Shown: positions 18,722 to 27,223, numbered from the stretch's first letter. The stretch: DNA of 64,000 nucleotides from UBA4416 sp036676295 (GCA_036676295.1 JAKFDE010000058.1:186001-250000), one strand, 5' to 3'. The notes: generated by a model not told the origin, from the sequence alone. Numbers and translations are program-made.

Positions 18722-20299
18722 ATGAATAAGTTAAATTTAGGGGTAGTTTCTGTTTTTGTTGGATTGGCATTAGTGGCTTTAATTGCAGTCCAAATTTATT
18801 GGATCAAAAGTTCGGTTACTTTAAAAGAAGAAGAATTTGAAAGAGCCGTTAATGAGGCTTTAAAATCTACGTCACATAAGCTCGAAAAAATTGCCACCGC
18901 TAATAAAATTACCAAAAAAATAAAATTACGAAAGCAAGGTGTTAGAGTTACAACTCCGGGCTTGGTTACGCTTAATAATCCTAAGGGAAATGATGTACAG
19001 GTTAGGATCTTTGAAGAATTAAGTACTGATTCTTCAGGAGTTATTACGAGCCGCTTATCTCAAAAAGAATTTGTTGGCGATTCTTTAAATTCTCAAAATC
19101 ATTTTTTGCCTTACGAGTTATTAAGCGCTTCGCAAAACACCGCCAAAAACATTGAGAGTTTGCGTAACGAATTGATGCAAACAAAAAGCAATATCGTTAA
19201 TGATCTTTTTGATGAATTAATTAGTATTAATGTTTACAAAGACTATAAGCCCAGAGTAGATTCTGTGATGCTGGATAGTATTCTCCGTCAGGAATTATTG
19301 GAGTCAGGCGTAAAGGCCAACTATGTTTATTCGATCAGTAACCGACTTTCTAATTCAAAATCAAGAGGTAATTATAAAGAAGCCCAAAAAGACTGCGATT
19401 CTTCAGGATGTTCTTTTAAGATCAATTTATCGCCCAGCAACGTATTTGTAACACCTCAGTACCTTAGCGTTCAGTTTCCAAACCAAAAAAACTACCTGTT
19501 ACAAACCATGTGGGCCATGTTGGTGGTATCCGGTATGGTTATTTTGATCCTGATCTTTGCCTTTTATTATACCATTGCGACCATTTCTCAGCAAAAGAAA
19601 TTATCAGTGATCAAGAACGACTTTATAAGCAATATGACGCATGAGTTTAAAACGCCCATTAGTACCATTTCTTTAGCAGCTGAGATGCTGAATGATGATA
19701 CTGTGGCTAAGACTCCTGAAAAGCAACACCGCTTTGTAAAAATGATCCGTGACGAGAACAAGCGGTTAAGCATTTTAGTGGAAAGCATCCTGCAGACATC
19801 TATTTTGGATAAAGGAGAGTTTAAGCTTAAGAAAAGCGATAATGATGTTCATGAGATCATTAACCAGGCTATTCAAAATACCCAACTTTTAATTGACCAA
19901 AGGCATGGCACTATCAGTAAACAGTTGGAAGCCACCAAATTTGTCATAAACGCCGATAAATTACACCTCACAAATATTATCTTTAACCTCATTGATAATG
20001 CGGTAAAATACACCAAGGATAGTCCCAATATTGTAGTTTTTACCAAAGATGTGGCTAATGGTATAGAAATTAGCATAAAAGACAATGGCATTGGGATTAG
20101 TAAGGATAATTTAAAGAAGATTTTTGATAAATTTTACAGGGTTCCGACGGGGAATGTACACAACGTAAAAGGCTTTGGATTAGGGCTTAGTTACGTTCAG
20201 GCAGTAGTGCATAAACATAATGGCACAATTCATGTAGAGAGTGAACTAGGAAAGGGTAGTACCTTTAAAATTGTAATGCCTTATAAAACCGAAGAATAA
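18722..20299 (+). CDS. rprX: Sensor histidine kinase, RprX-like
   Basis: A 525-residue kinase: an N-terminal transmembrane helix (about 5-27), a large periplasmic region (about 28-258) that contains a CxxxxxC pair (DCDSSGC), a second transmembrane helix (about 260-285), then HisKA with H307 in SNMTHEFKTPIS and HATPase with NLIDNAVKYT, DNGIGI and GFGLGLSYVQAVV. The length and the tight pairing with an RprY-type regulator match Bacteroides RprX/RprY. It is 22 bases from that regulator gene and clearly in one operon. The stimulus is unknown; in studied relatives the pair has been linked to stress responses. Confidence 0.88.
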   Translation: MNKLNLGVVSVFVGLALVALIAVQIYWIKSSVTLKEEEFERAVNEALKSTSHKLEKIATANKITKKIKLRKQGVRVTTPGLVTLNNPKGNDVQVRIFEELSTDSSGVITSRLSQKEFVGDSLNSQNHFLPYELLSASQNTAKNIESLRNELMQTKSNIVNDLFDELISINVYKDYKPRVDSVMLDSILRQELLESGVKANYVYSISNRLSNSKSRGNYKEAQKDCDSSGCSFKINLSPSNVFVTPQYLSVQFPNQKNYLLQTMWAMLVVSGMVILILIFAFYYTIATISQQKKLSVIKNDFISNMTHEFKTPISTISLAAEMLNDDTVAKTPEKQHRFVKMIRDENKRLSILVESILQTSILDKGEFKLKKSDNDVHEIINQAIQNTQLLIDQRHGTISKQLEATKFVINADKLHLTNIIFNLIDNAVKYTKDSPNIVVFTKDVANGIEISIKDNGIGISKDNLKKIFDKFYRVPTGNVHNVKGFGLGLSYVQAVVHKHNGTIHVESELGKGSTFKIVMPYKTEE

Positions 20300-20321
20300 G
20301 AAAAAATAAATAAGTTCGATT

Positions 20322-21023
20322 ATGGAAAATGTAAAAACACAAATCTTATTAGTTGAAGACGACCCGAATTTAGGAACTTTATTGCAGGAGTATTTAGAAG
20401 CAAAAGGCTTTGAAACGAAACTGGCAACAGATGGAAAAAAGGGCTTTGATGCATTTTGCAAACAAGAATTTGATTTACTGTTACTGGACGTGATGATGCC
20501 TGTGAAAGATGGTTTAACCCTGGCTAAAGAAATCCGTGTTACTGATAAAAATGTGCCTATTATCTTTTTAACTGCTAAAAGCATGAAAGAAGATACTATT
20601 GAAGGATTTAACGCCGGCGCAGATGATTATATTACCAAGCCATTTAGTATGGATGAGTTAATGGCACGTGTAACAGCGGTATTGCGCCGTAGCAACAAAC
20701 AACGTGTGCATAATGTTGAGGATATTAATTTTAATATTGGTAGTTATACCTTTAACTCAGAAACTCAGGCATTAATTCATAATGGCGCCGAACAAAAATT
20801 AACGACCAAAGAAAGTCAGTTGATGCGTTTGTTATGCGTTCATAAAAACGATGTGTTGGATAGAAATTTTGCCTTAAAAACCATTTGGCATGATGATAAC
20901 TACTTCAACGGTCGTAGTATGGATGTTTATATCGCTAAGTTGCGTAAATACTTAAAAGAAGATTCTAAAGTTGAGATCGTGAACATTCATGGTAAAGGCT
21001 TTAAATTATTAGTAAACTCATAG
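20322..21023 (+). CDS. rprY: OmpR-family response regulator, RprY-like
   Basis: A 233-residue regulator with a receiver domain (D13/D14, phosphoacceptor D56 in LLLLDVMMP, K in ITKPFSMDEL) and a C-terminal winged helix ending VNIHGKGFKLLV. The stretch IIFLTAKSMKED and GADDYITKPFSM closely resembles RprY of Bacteroides and Porphyromonas as I remember it. It is co-transcribed with the kinase. A strong terminator hairpin begins 25 bases after its stop, but that hairpin lies inside the next small gene. Confidence 0.88.
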   Translation: MENVKTQILLVEDDPNLGTLLQEYLEAKGFETKLATDGKKGFDAFCKQEFDLLLLDVMMPVKDGLTLAKEIRVTDKNVPIIFLTAKSMKEDTIEGFNAGADDYITKPFSMDELMARVTAVLRRSNKQRVHNVEDINFNIGSYTFNSETQALIHNGAEQKLTTKESQLMRLLCVHKNDVLDRNFALKTIWHDDNYFNGRSMDVYIAKLRKYLKEDSKVEIVNIHGKGFKLLVNS

Positions 21024-21030
21024 TTTTACA

Positions 21031-21339
21031 ATGTTCTTTAAGAAATTACCACTTTCATTTGTATTGTTTTTCAATATAATTGGAAGTGGTTTTTTTTATG
21101 CCCAAACTAATTTTCTACCCAATCAATGTCCACTAAGAAGGCCGGAGCACAGAAGCTTCATTTGTCAATGTGCCCCTTTGAGCATTAAAGATACTCTACC
21201 AAAATCTCATTTGTTACGTTCAGATACAATGTATTGTCCCTTAGGACAGCACAAATTTATTTGTCAGTGTGCGCCAAGGAGGGTTCATGAGCTGTATGTT
21301 CCGACTACAAAAAAGAAGAAGCGTCGTTCAAAAAAATAA
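21031..21339 (+). CDS. Small secreted cysteine protein with two CPL..H..FICQCAP motifs
   Basis: A 102-residue protein I do not recognise. A signal peptide (1-24, cut likely after YA) is followed by two copies of one motif: C33-P-L-x4-H40-x2-F43-I-C45-Q-C47-A-P49 and C69-P-L-x2-H74-x-F76-I-C78-Q-C80-A-P82, then a very basic tail (KKKKRRSKK). Of the 11 residues common to both copies, six are encoded by different synonymous codons, which argues for selection on the protein. Three Cys and one His per motif could bind a metal or form disulfides; that is inference. It starts seven bases after the rprY stop, and its signal-peptide codons hold a terminator hairpin. Confidence 0.75.
   Translation: MFFKKLPLSFVLFFNIIGSGFFYAQTNFLPNQCPLRRPEHRSFICQCAPLSIKDTLPKSHLLRSDTMYCPLGQHKFICQCAPRRVHELYVPTTKKKKRRSKK
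21048..21097 (+). terminator. Terminator hairpin of the rprXY operon, inside the signal-peptide codons of the small cysteine gene
   Basis: Arms 21048-21066 and 21072-21090 pair over 19 positions (16 Watson-Crick, two G-T, one T-T mismatch) around a T5 loop, and a run of seven T follows. It begins 17 bases after the ATG of the 102-residue frame, so termination would cut that gene off unless ribosomes disrupt the stem. Confidence 0.8.
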
Positions 21340-21378
21340 TCCTCTTTCAAAAGCAAGAATAAAGTTGGGAAATCTCCT

Positions 21379-21417
21379 AAAAGTGACTTATTTTGTATAA
21401 AAGAAGTCACTTTTTTG
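21379..21417 (+). terminator. Terminator after the small cysteine gene, abutting murF-alr
   Basis: AAAAGTGACTT (21379-21389) and AAGTCACTTTT (21404-21414) form a perfect 11-bp stem with T after it. The T tract runs to within a few bases of the probable TTG start of murF-alr. Confidence 0.85.
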
Positions 21418-21419
21418 TT

Positions 21420-23885
21420 TTGTATAATTCCACACAAATAGCTGAAATTGTTAGCGCTAAAACTATTGGCGTTGTTCGCAATTCTATTCAGCATTTATTA
21501 ATTGATAGTCGTCAAATAATCGAATCGGAAAATACCATTTTTATTGCTTTGGTTACCGGGCGTAACGATGCGCATCAATATATTTTTGCTCTGTATCAAA
21601 AAGGAGTTAAAACTTTTTTAGTGGATCATATTCCGGATAATTGTAAAGAGATTAAAGACGCTTGTTTTTTAGTTGTAGATGATACTTTAAAAGCATTGCA
21701 GCAATTGGCCACACATCACCGAGGGCAATTTAAGATCCCTGTAATTGGTGTTACCGGAAGCAATGGTAAAACAATTGTTAAAGAATGGCTGTATCAATTA
21801 TTAAAAGAAGACTATAGTATTTGTCGCAGCCCAAAAAGTTATAACTCGCAAGTTGGTGTGCCTTTATCGGTATGGCAATTAAACCAACACCATACTTTAG
21901 GGATTTTTGAAGCCGGCATTTCTGAAGTTGGAGAAATGAACGTGTTGAGCAAGATCATTGATCCTACTATCGGGATTTTAACGTCATTAGGAACGGCGCA
22001 TGACGAAGGCTTTGAAAGCACCGAACAAAAACTGAAAGAAAAATTACATTTATTTGATACCTGTAAAACAGTTATTGTAAATGCTTTGTCTTTAACCGAA
22101 CAGCAAATTCAATTATTGCCAAAAAATAATTTGTTTTTAATTTCAAAAAACGAACACGCTGCTTTACAGATTACCGATACAAAATTAGTTGGCCTGCAAA
22201 CTACTATTTATGGGCATTTTAAAAAGAAGGCCATTTCAATTACGATTCCGTTTACTGATGCTGCCAGTATAGATAATGCGATCACTTGTTGGGCGCTGTT
22301 ATTACATTTTGAAATTGATAATGATGAAATAGAAAAACGCATGTTGTTGCTGCAATCAGTAGCCATGCGTTTAGAATTGAAATTAGGAAACAATAATTGT
22401 GTACTGATCAACGATTTTTATAATTCGGATATCAATGCCTTAGAAATAGCGTTGCATCACCAAAAGCAACAACACCGTGGCGGGAGCAAAGTGGTGATCT
22501 TATCGGATATTGAACAAAGCGGAAAATCCAATCAGGAATTATATACAGCTGTTGCAAAACTCATGACTCAATTTAAAATTGATGTCTTGATTGGTATTGG
22601 TCATGAGATCTCCTCTCAACGAAGGTTGTTTCATACCAATTCTTATTTCTTTGATAACACCTTTGCATTTATTTCGGAAAGTAAAACGAATGCGCATTTA
22701 CAATTTCATGATGCCATCATTTTATTGAAAGGTGCCCGTAGTTTTGAATTTGAAAACATCAGTAAGCTTTATCAGCAAAAAAGTCACGATACTGTTTTAG
22801 AAATTAATTTGAATCATTTGATCCATAACATTAATTTTTACCGTTCTCAAATTGATAAACAAACAAAAATGATGTGTATGGTAAAAGCTACCGGTTATGG
22901 TAGTGGTAGTGCAGAAATTGCCTTTACCTTGCAACACCATCATGTAGATTATTTGGCCGTAGCTTATGCCGATGAAGGCGTAGAGTTGCGTAAAGCAGGA
23001 ATTCATTTGCCGATCATGGTGATGAATCCGGAAGAGTCTTCTTATAACGATATGATCGATTATCGTTTGGAGCCAGAATTATTTTCGTTTAAAGTAGCAC
23101 AAGAGTTTTTGCAAGCTTTACAATTAAAAGCAATTTCAGAACCATACCCTGTTCATTTAAAATTAGACACCGGCATGCACCGTTTGGGGTTTGAAGAAAA
23201 ACACATTGTTGATCTGTGCGCTTTACTAAAAAAAGAAACCGAATTAAAAGTAAAAAGTATTTTTTCACATTTAGTAGCCAGCGATGATAAAGCCTTTGAT
23301 GATTTTACCCATCAACAAATTGCTTCTTTTAAAAGAATGTCTGCTCAAATTGAAAACGCCATTGGTTATACTGCTATTAAACATATTTCTAATTCAGGCG
23401 GTATTACCCGATTTAAGCAAGCGCATTTTGATATGGTGCGTTTAGGCATTGGTATGTACGGCGTTGGCTTTAATGATATTGAAAAACAAAATTTAGAAAA
23501 CATCAGTTCTCTTAAAACAAAAATATCTCAGCTCAAACAATTACTGCCTGGCGATACAGTAGGCTATAGCCGCAAAGGAGTGGTAAGTAAAAACACCACC
23601 ATTGCAACCATTCCTATTGGTTATGCCGATGGCTTTAGTAGAAAATTAGGGAATGGTAATTTTTCTGTTTTAATAAATGGTCAAGCTTGTTCAACGGTTG
23701 GTAATATTTGTATGGACATGTGCATGGTAGATGTAACTCATGTAACCTGCAAAGAAGGCGATGAGGTGATAGTATTTGAAAGCAATGAACAGCTCATGAA
23801 ATTATCGGCATCGATGGATACGATCCCTTACGAAGTGTTAACCAATATTTCTTCCAGAGTAAAACGTATTTATGTACAAGAGTAA
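21420..23885 (+). CDS. murF-alr: Bifunctional MurF / alanine racemase fusion
   Basis: An 821-residue fusion typical of Bacteroidota. The N-terminal half resembles MurF, which adds D-Ala-D-Ala to UDP-MurNAc-tripeptide: the P-loop GVTGSNGKT is kept, but the usual DxYNANP is NDFYNSDI and the Thr after GKT is Ile. The C-terminal half (from about residue 455) is alanine racemase, with PLP lysine in MVKATGYGSGS and the later GIGMYGV and PIGYADGF motifs; it makes the D-Ala. Start choice: the frame opens with TTG at 21393, but that lies in the loop of the preceding terminator, so TTG 21420 (MYNSTQIAEIV) is preferred. Whether the divergent MurF half is catalytic is uncertain. Confidence 0.92.
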   Translation: MYNSTQIAEIVSAKTIGVVRNSIQHLLIDSRQIIESENTIFIALVTGRNDAHQYIFALYQKGVKTFLVDHIPDNCKEIKDACFLVVDDTLKALQQLATHHRGQFKIPVIGVTGSNGKTIVKEWLYQLLKEDYSICRSPKSYNSQVGVPLSVWQLNQHHTLGIFEAGISEVGEMNVLSKIIDPTIGILTSLGTAHDEGFESTEQKLKEKLHLFDTCKTVIVNALSLTEQQIQLLPKNNLFLISKNEHAALQITDTKLVGLQTTIYGHFKKKAISITIPFTDAASIDNAITCWALLLHFEIDNDEIEKRMLLLQSVAMRLELKLGNNNCVLINDFYNSDINALEIALHHQKQQHRGGSKVVILSDIEQSGKSNQELYTAVAKLMTQFKIDVLIGIGHEISSQRRLFHTNSYFFDNTFAFISESKTNAHLQFHDAIILLKGARSFEFENISKLYQQKSHDTVLEINLNHLIHNINFYRSQIDKQTKMMCMVKATGYGSGSAEIAFTLQHHHVDYLAVAYADEGVELRKAGIHLPIMVMNPEESSYNDMIDYRLEPELFSFKVAQEFLQALQLKAISEPYPVHLKLDTGMHRLGFEEKHIVDLCALLKKETELKVKSIFSHLVASDDKAFDDFTHQQIASFKRMSAQIENAIGYTAIKHISNSGGITRFKQAHFDMVRLGIGMYGVGFNDIEKQNLENISSLKTKISQLKQLLPGDTVGYSRKGVVSKNTTIATIPIGYADGFSRKLGNGNFSVLINGQACSTVGNICMDMCMVDVTHVTCKEGDEVIVFESNEQLMKLSASMDTIPYEVLTNISSRVKRIYVQE

Positions 23886-25302
23886 GATATCTAGTTTTAT
23901 GTTTCAGGTTTTTGTCAGTTCGAGCGAAGTCGAGAACCTTTCTAGAATTTTTCTTTTCTTTTTTCTGTCAGGTATTTTATTCTCCTGCACAGAAAATCTT
24001 GAAAACAAAGTTAACGTAAACTCAAATCCAACCTTTGTTGAAATAGCCCCTATCGTTTTTAAAAACTGTACACCTTGCCATAGAGCAGGAGAGAGCGGCC
24101 CTTTTGAACTAACTACCTATGAGCAAGTAAAAAAGAATGCGAACAAAATAAAATTTGTAACGCAAACAGGTTACATGCCACCTTGGCCTGCTGATACAGC
24201 TTACACGCATTTTATTGGCGAACGAAAATTATCGTCGTACGAAATTGCTCTTATTAAAAAATGGATCGATGATGGAACACCTTTAGGAGATCAAATCAAA
24301 ATTCCTGCGGCCCCTGTTTTTTACAAAGGTTCCCATTTTGGAAAACCGGATACCGTGATCAAATTTAAAGAAGCAGTTCCTATCAAAGGCAATGGCACCG
24401 ATCATTTTTATATTGTGAAAATCCCTCTGGAATTAGCGAAAGATACCTTTGTACGTTATTTTGAATTTGTTCCTGCGCAACGTAAACTGGCACATCATGT
24501 CAATGGTCATTTAATTAATTATGAAGCTGGTAAAAAGAAAAACATTGAAACCGGTTTGTCTTATTCTTTAGATGCATTTAAAGATTACAAAGATCTGTAC
24601 ACGCAGTTGAATATTTTAAATGACGATGGCAGCTTTCCGGTTTTGACACCCAACACCGTGTATTATTTACCCGGTTTTACGCCGCCTGTTTATCCCAATG
24701 GCATTGGAGGATATAAGACCAATAAAACATCGGCCATCATGCTTAAAAACATTCATTACGGACCAAGTATCAAAGATGTGGTGGATAGTTCTTACATCAA
24801 TGTGTTTTACGGACCAAAACCTAAACGCCCCATTTATGAAACACAGTTAGGGACTTTTGGTATTTCTAAAATTGAACCTGAATTAATTTTACATCCCAAT
24901 AAAGTTGAAACCTTTCATACACAGGCAACCTTAGAAGCAGACATTTCAATGCTATCCGTTAATCCGCATATGCATTTATTAGGCAAATCGTTTTGGGCTT
25001 TTGCTATCAAAGCAAACGGCGATACCATTCCTTTAATTAAAATTAATAAATGGGATTTTAAATGGCAGTATTATTACACCTTTCCGCATCCTGTAAAAAT
25101 TGCCGCAGGCACTACTATTCATGTGTATGGCACGTTTGATAACACGGATAAAAATCCTAACAATCCTAATCGTCCGCCAAAAACAGTAACGCAAGGCGAA
25201 GGCGTGAGAAGTATGCAAACCACGGAAGAAATGTTTCAATTTATTTTTACGTACTTGCCTTATCAAAACGGTGATGAGAAAATGGATTTGAAAGAGAATT
25301 AG
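23872..25302 (+). CDS. Lipoprotein with haem c domain and copper type II monooxygenase-like fold
   Basis: About 476 residues. After a hydrophobic leader with lipobox LFSC comes a cytochrome c-like segment with one haem site (CTPCH), then two regions resembling the PHM/DBH copper monooxygenase: AHHVNGH (CuH-type His pair) and HMHLLGKS (CuM-type HxH, compare HTHHLGK in PHM). Such proteins occur in Bacteroidota and Planctomycetes and are predicted to hydroxylate an unknown substrate, with electrons delivered through the haem; this is inference. The first ATG overlaps the end of murF-alr by 14 bases. The first ~25 codons include a dispersed repeat (GTCAGTTCGAGCGAAGTCG), so the true start may be M10 at 23899 or later. 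Confidence 0.8.
   Translation: MYKSKISSFMFQVFVSSSEVENLSRIFLFFFLSGILFSCTENLENKVNVNSNPTFVEIAPIVFKNCTPCHRAGESGPFELTTYEQVKKNANKIKFVTQTGYMPPWPADTAYTHFIGERKLSSYEIALIKKWIDDGTPLGDQIKIPAAPVFYKGSHFGKPDTVIKFKEAVPIKGNGTDHFYIVKIPLELAKDTFVRYFEFVPAQRKLAHHVNGHLINYEAGKKKNIETGLSYSLDAFKDYKDLYTQLNILNDDGSFPVLTPNTVYYLPGFTPPVYPNGIGGYKTNKTSAIMLKNIHYGPSIKDVVDSSYINVFYGPKPKRPIYETQLGTFGISKIEPELILHPNKVETFHTQATLEADISMLSVNPHMHLLGKSFWAFAIKANGDTIPLIKINKWDFKWQYYYTFPHPVKIAAGTTIHVYGTFDNTDKNPNNPNRPPKTVTQGEGVRSMQTTEEMFQFIFTYLPYQNGDEKMDLKEN
23914..23938. repeat. Dispersed repeat (GTCAGTTCGAGCGAAGTCG family) inside an ORF start
   Basis: This 25-base string belongs to a short repeat family that I recall from many Bacteroidota intergenic regions. 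A related form (CCTGAGCGGAGTCGAAGGG) is at 36364. Here it is read in frame as VSSSEVEN ahead of the lipoprotein signal. Confidence 0.6.
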
Positions 25303-25307
25303 TTTTG

Positions 25308-25424
25308 TCTCGCAGATCTCGCGGATTTTCGCAGATGAAAGGCTTATAAAATAAAATTAGAAAGACATAAAATAAAATTAATAAATTAGATAAAAATCTG
25401 CGCTGATCTGTGAGTTCTGCGTGC
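25308..25424. repeat. Dispersed CGCAGAT...ATCTGCG repeat element
   Basis: CGCAGATCTCGCGGATTTTC at the left and AATCTGCGCTGATCTG at the right are related in inverted orientation and enclose an AT-rich centre. The same family is seen at 58303-58384. It fills the gap between the haem protein and rsmI. Confidence 0.65.
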
Positions 25425-25433
25425 AACCTTAAA

Positions 25434-26111
25434 ATGACACCAAAATTATACATAGTTCCAACACCAATCGGCAATTTAGAAGACATGACTTTCAGAGCAA
25501 TTACTGTTTTGAAATCAGTTGATATGATCTTTGCTGAAGACACACGTAATACGATCCATCTGTTAAGACATTTTCAAATTGAAAAACCATTGCGTTCTTA
25601 TCATGCGCATAACGAGCATAGTACCGTAGAACAAATTGTAGAAATGATCGGTTCCAATAAATCAGTGGCTTTAGTTTCGGATGCAGGCACCCCGGCAATT
25701 TCTGATCCCGGATTTTTATTGGTGCGCGAATGCATTAAACATGGTGTGGCTGTAGAAACATTACCGGGCGCCACAGCTTTTGTTCCGGCTTTGGTAAACA
25801 GTGGTTTGCCTTGCGACACCTTTGTGTTCTATGGATTTTTACCACAAAAAAAAGGACGACATACTAAATTATTGTCTTTAAAAGAAGAAACCCGCACCAT
25901 GATCTTTTACGAATCACCATTTCGATTAGTAAAATTATTAGAAGAGTTTAAAGAATATTTAAGTGGCGACAGACAAGTTTCCGTGTCGCGCGAATTATCC
26001 AAAATGTTTGAAGAAAATGCTCGCGGAACCGTTGATGAAATGATTTCTCACTTTAAAGCAAAAACAGTGAAGGGTGAAATTGTGGTTGTGCTGGCTGGGA
26101 AAGAGGATTAG
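25434..26111 (+). CDS. rsmI: 16S rRNA 2'-O-ribose C1402 methyltransferase RsmI
   Basis: A 225-residue SAM-dependent methyltransferase of the tetrapyrrole-methylase fold. MTPKLYIVPTPIGNLEDMT, FAEDTRNT, VSDAGTPAISDPG and LPGATAFVPALVNSGLP are family hallmarks. It methylates the ribose of C1402 in 16S rRNA near the P site. A frame extension to GTG 25410 (MSSACNLK) runs into a dispersed repeat and is rejected in favour of ATG 25434, which gives the normal N-terminus. It is isolated between two repeat-rich gaps. Confidence 0.97.
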   Translation: MTPKLYIVPTPIGNLEDMTFRAITVLKSVDMIFAEDTRNTIHLLRHFQIEKPLRSYHAHNEHSTVEQIVEMIGSNKSVALVSDAGTPAISDPGFLLVRECIKHGVAVETLPGATAFVPALVNSGLPCDTFVFYGFLPQKKGRHTKLLSLKEETRTMIFYESPFRLVKLLEEFKEYLSGDRQVSVSRELSKMFEENARGTVDEMISHFKAKTVKGEIVVVLAGKED

Positions 26112-26112
26112 G

Positions 26113-26385
26113 TTCCGTCATTGCGAGGAGGTACGACGAAGCAATCTCACATATAGTATTAGTTATTGATTGCCACAGCATTGCATCCCGATAGCTATCG
26201 GGAGAGGAATTTGTTTAACTTACATTTTGAAATTTCTTTTCAAATTAAAATAAATTATCACTTCGATTTTTCACCCTGAGCACTGTAAAAATCCAGTGGA
26301 TTTTTGAGCGAGGCTGTGTGTAAGCGAAGGGCGAGAAGCGTTCTGTAATTATTAAGTAAGTTACGGACTACAAGTCCGCGACAAC
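26113..26385. repeat. Mosaic of four dispersed palindromic repeats
   Basis: The gap after rsmI holds, in order: CGTCATTGCGAGGAGGTACG plus flank (26116-26148); a perfect 16-bp palindrome CCCGATAGCTATCGGG (26187-26202); an element from 26271 starting CACCCTGAGCA with the palindrome AAAAATCCA-G-TGGATTTTT (26287-26305); and CGGACT-ACA-AGTCCG (26364-26378). No gene is seen. The convergent genes on each side may use these hairpins as terminators. Confidence 0.75.
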
Positions 26386-26389
26386 TGGT

Positions 26390-27223
26390 TTAGTTAGTTT
26401 TTGTAACTTTTTTTGGTTTAGTTTTTTTATCATTATTTTCCAAATATTGTAAAAATTTATAATGTAGCTCGATACCTAAGTATCCAAAATTTTTTTCTTT
26501 GTAATTATAAAAATGTAAATAATCTGATTTAATAATTTTACCATCCGAATTTTCATAAGTGCCATGTAAATGAAAAATGTAGTTATTGTGCTGTGAAAAG
26601 TCAAAAAAACCGTGTCCGCTACTAATAATACATTGATCTTTGGGTATATCGACAACTGTGATATCACGTCCGTTTGTAAAAATAGTGCCAAAACTATCTG
26701 TTGTGGCGTTATAGGTATATATATCGAGAAATACATTAACGTTGTAAGAAATGGCTTCTTTTGAACAATACCATACTTTGAAGGTAGTTGTATCAGCAGT
26801 TCTGCTCATTTCTATATTGTCGATTTTTAAATATGGAGCCGCCCCGTTAATAATTGTTGTTTTCTTTAAACTACTATCACGAAGTATTCTTACAATCTCA
26901 TCATTCTTTCTATCCACTTTTAATCCATACTTGGCTAAAAGTTCTTGTGTATTAAATTGATTAGTAGAATCTCTTATTGCTATCTCTTTTTTGAATTCTC
27001 TATCCTTAACTTGATTAAGCTTTGCAGAAGTGAAAATTTGAATACTCGTACATATTATAGCTAGTATAATAAGTCCTAATAATAAACGTCCTCTTTTTGT
27101 AGCTCTTTTAAAGCCTTCATGGCGCATGTCAAATAATGCTTTCTTCCCAAAGAATGGGATTAATAGTATTATAGCTTGAATTACTATAATAAATATTTGT
27201 AATAAGATGTTTAGGCTTTCCAC
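26390..27223 (-). CDS. Orphan membrane protein with two N-terminal helices
   Basis: A 277-residue protein I do not recognise. Two transmembrane helices (about 5-25 and 48-68) are separated by a basic loop (MRHEGFKRATKRGR). A short coiled coil (about 75-110) and a β-rich C-terminal domain (about 130-255) follow; the protein ends in a Lys/Thr-rich tail. The frame can extend to TTG 27253, but that start lies in the groL terminator. GTG 27223 sits five bases after an exact -7 box, so a near-leaderless start there is preferred. It is a separate unit behind groL on the same strand. There is no clue to its function. Confidence 0.7.
   Translation of the reverse strand: MESLNILLQIFIIVIQAIILLIPFFGKKALFDMRHEGFKRATKRGRLLLGLIILAIICTSIQIFTSAKLNQVKDREFKKEIAIRDSTNQFNTQELLAKYGLKVDRKNDEIVRILRDSSLKKTTIINGAAPYLKIDNIEMSRTADTTTFKVWYCSKEAISYNVNVFLDIYTYNATTDSFGTIFTNGRDITVVDIPKDQCIISSGHGFFDFSQHNNYIFHLHGTYENSDGKIIKSDYLHFYNYKEKNFGYLGIELHYKFLQYLENNDKKTKPKKVTKTN

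Noticed and set aside
25410..25433. Longer rsmI start at GTG 25410
   Set aside because: The extra codons come from a dispersed repeat, and the family N-terminus starts at ATG 25434.
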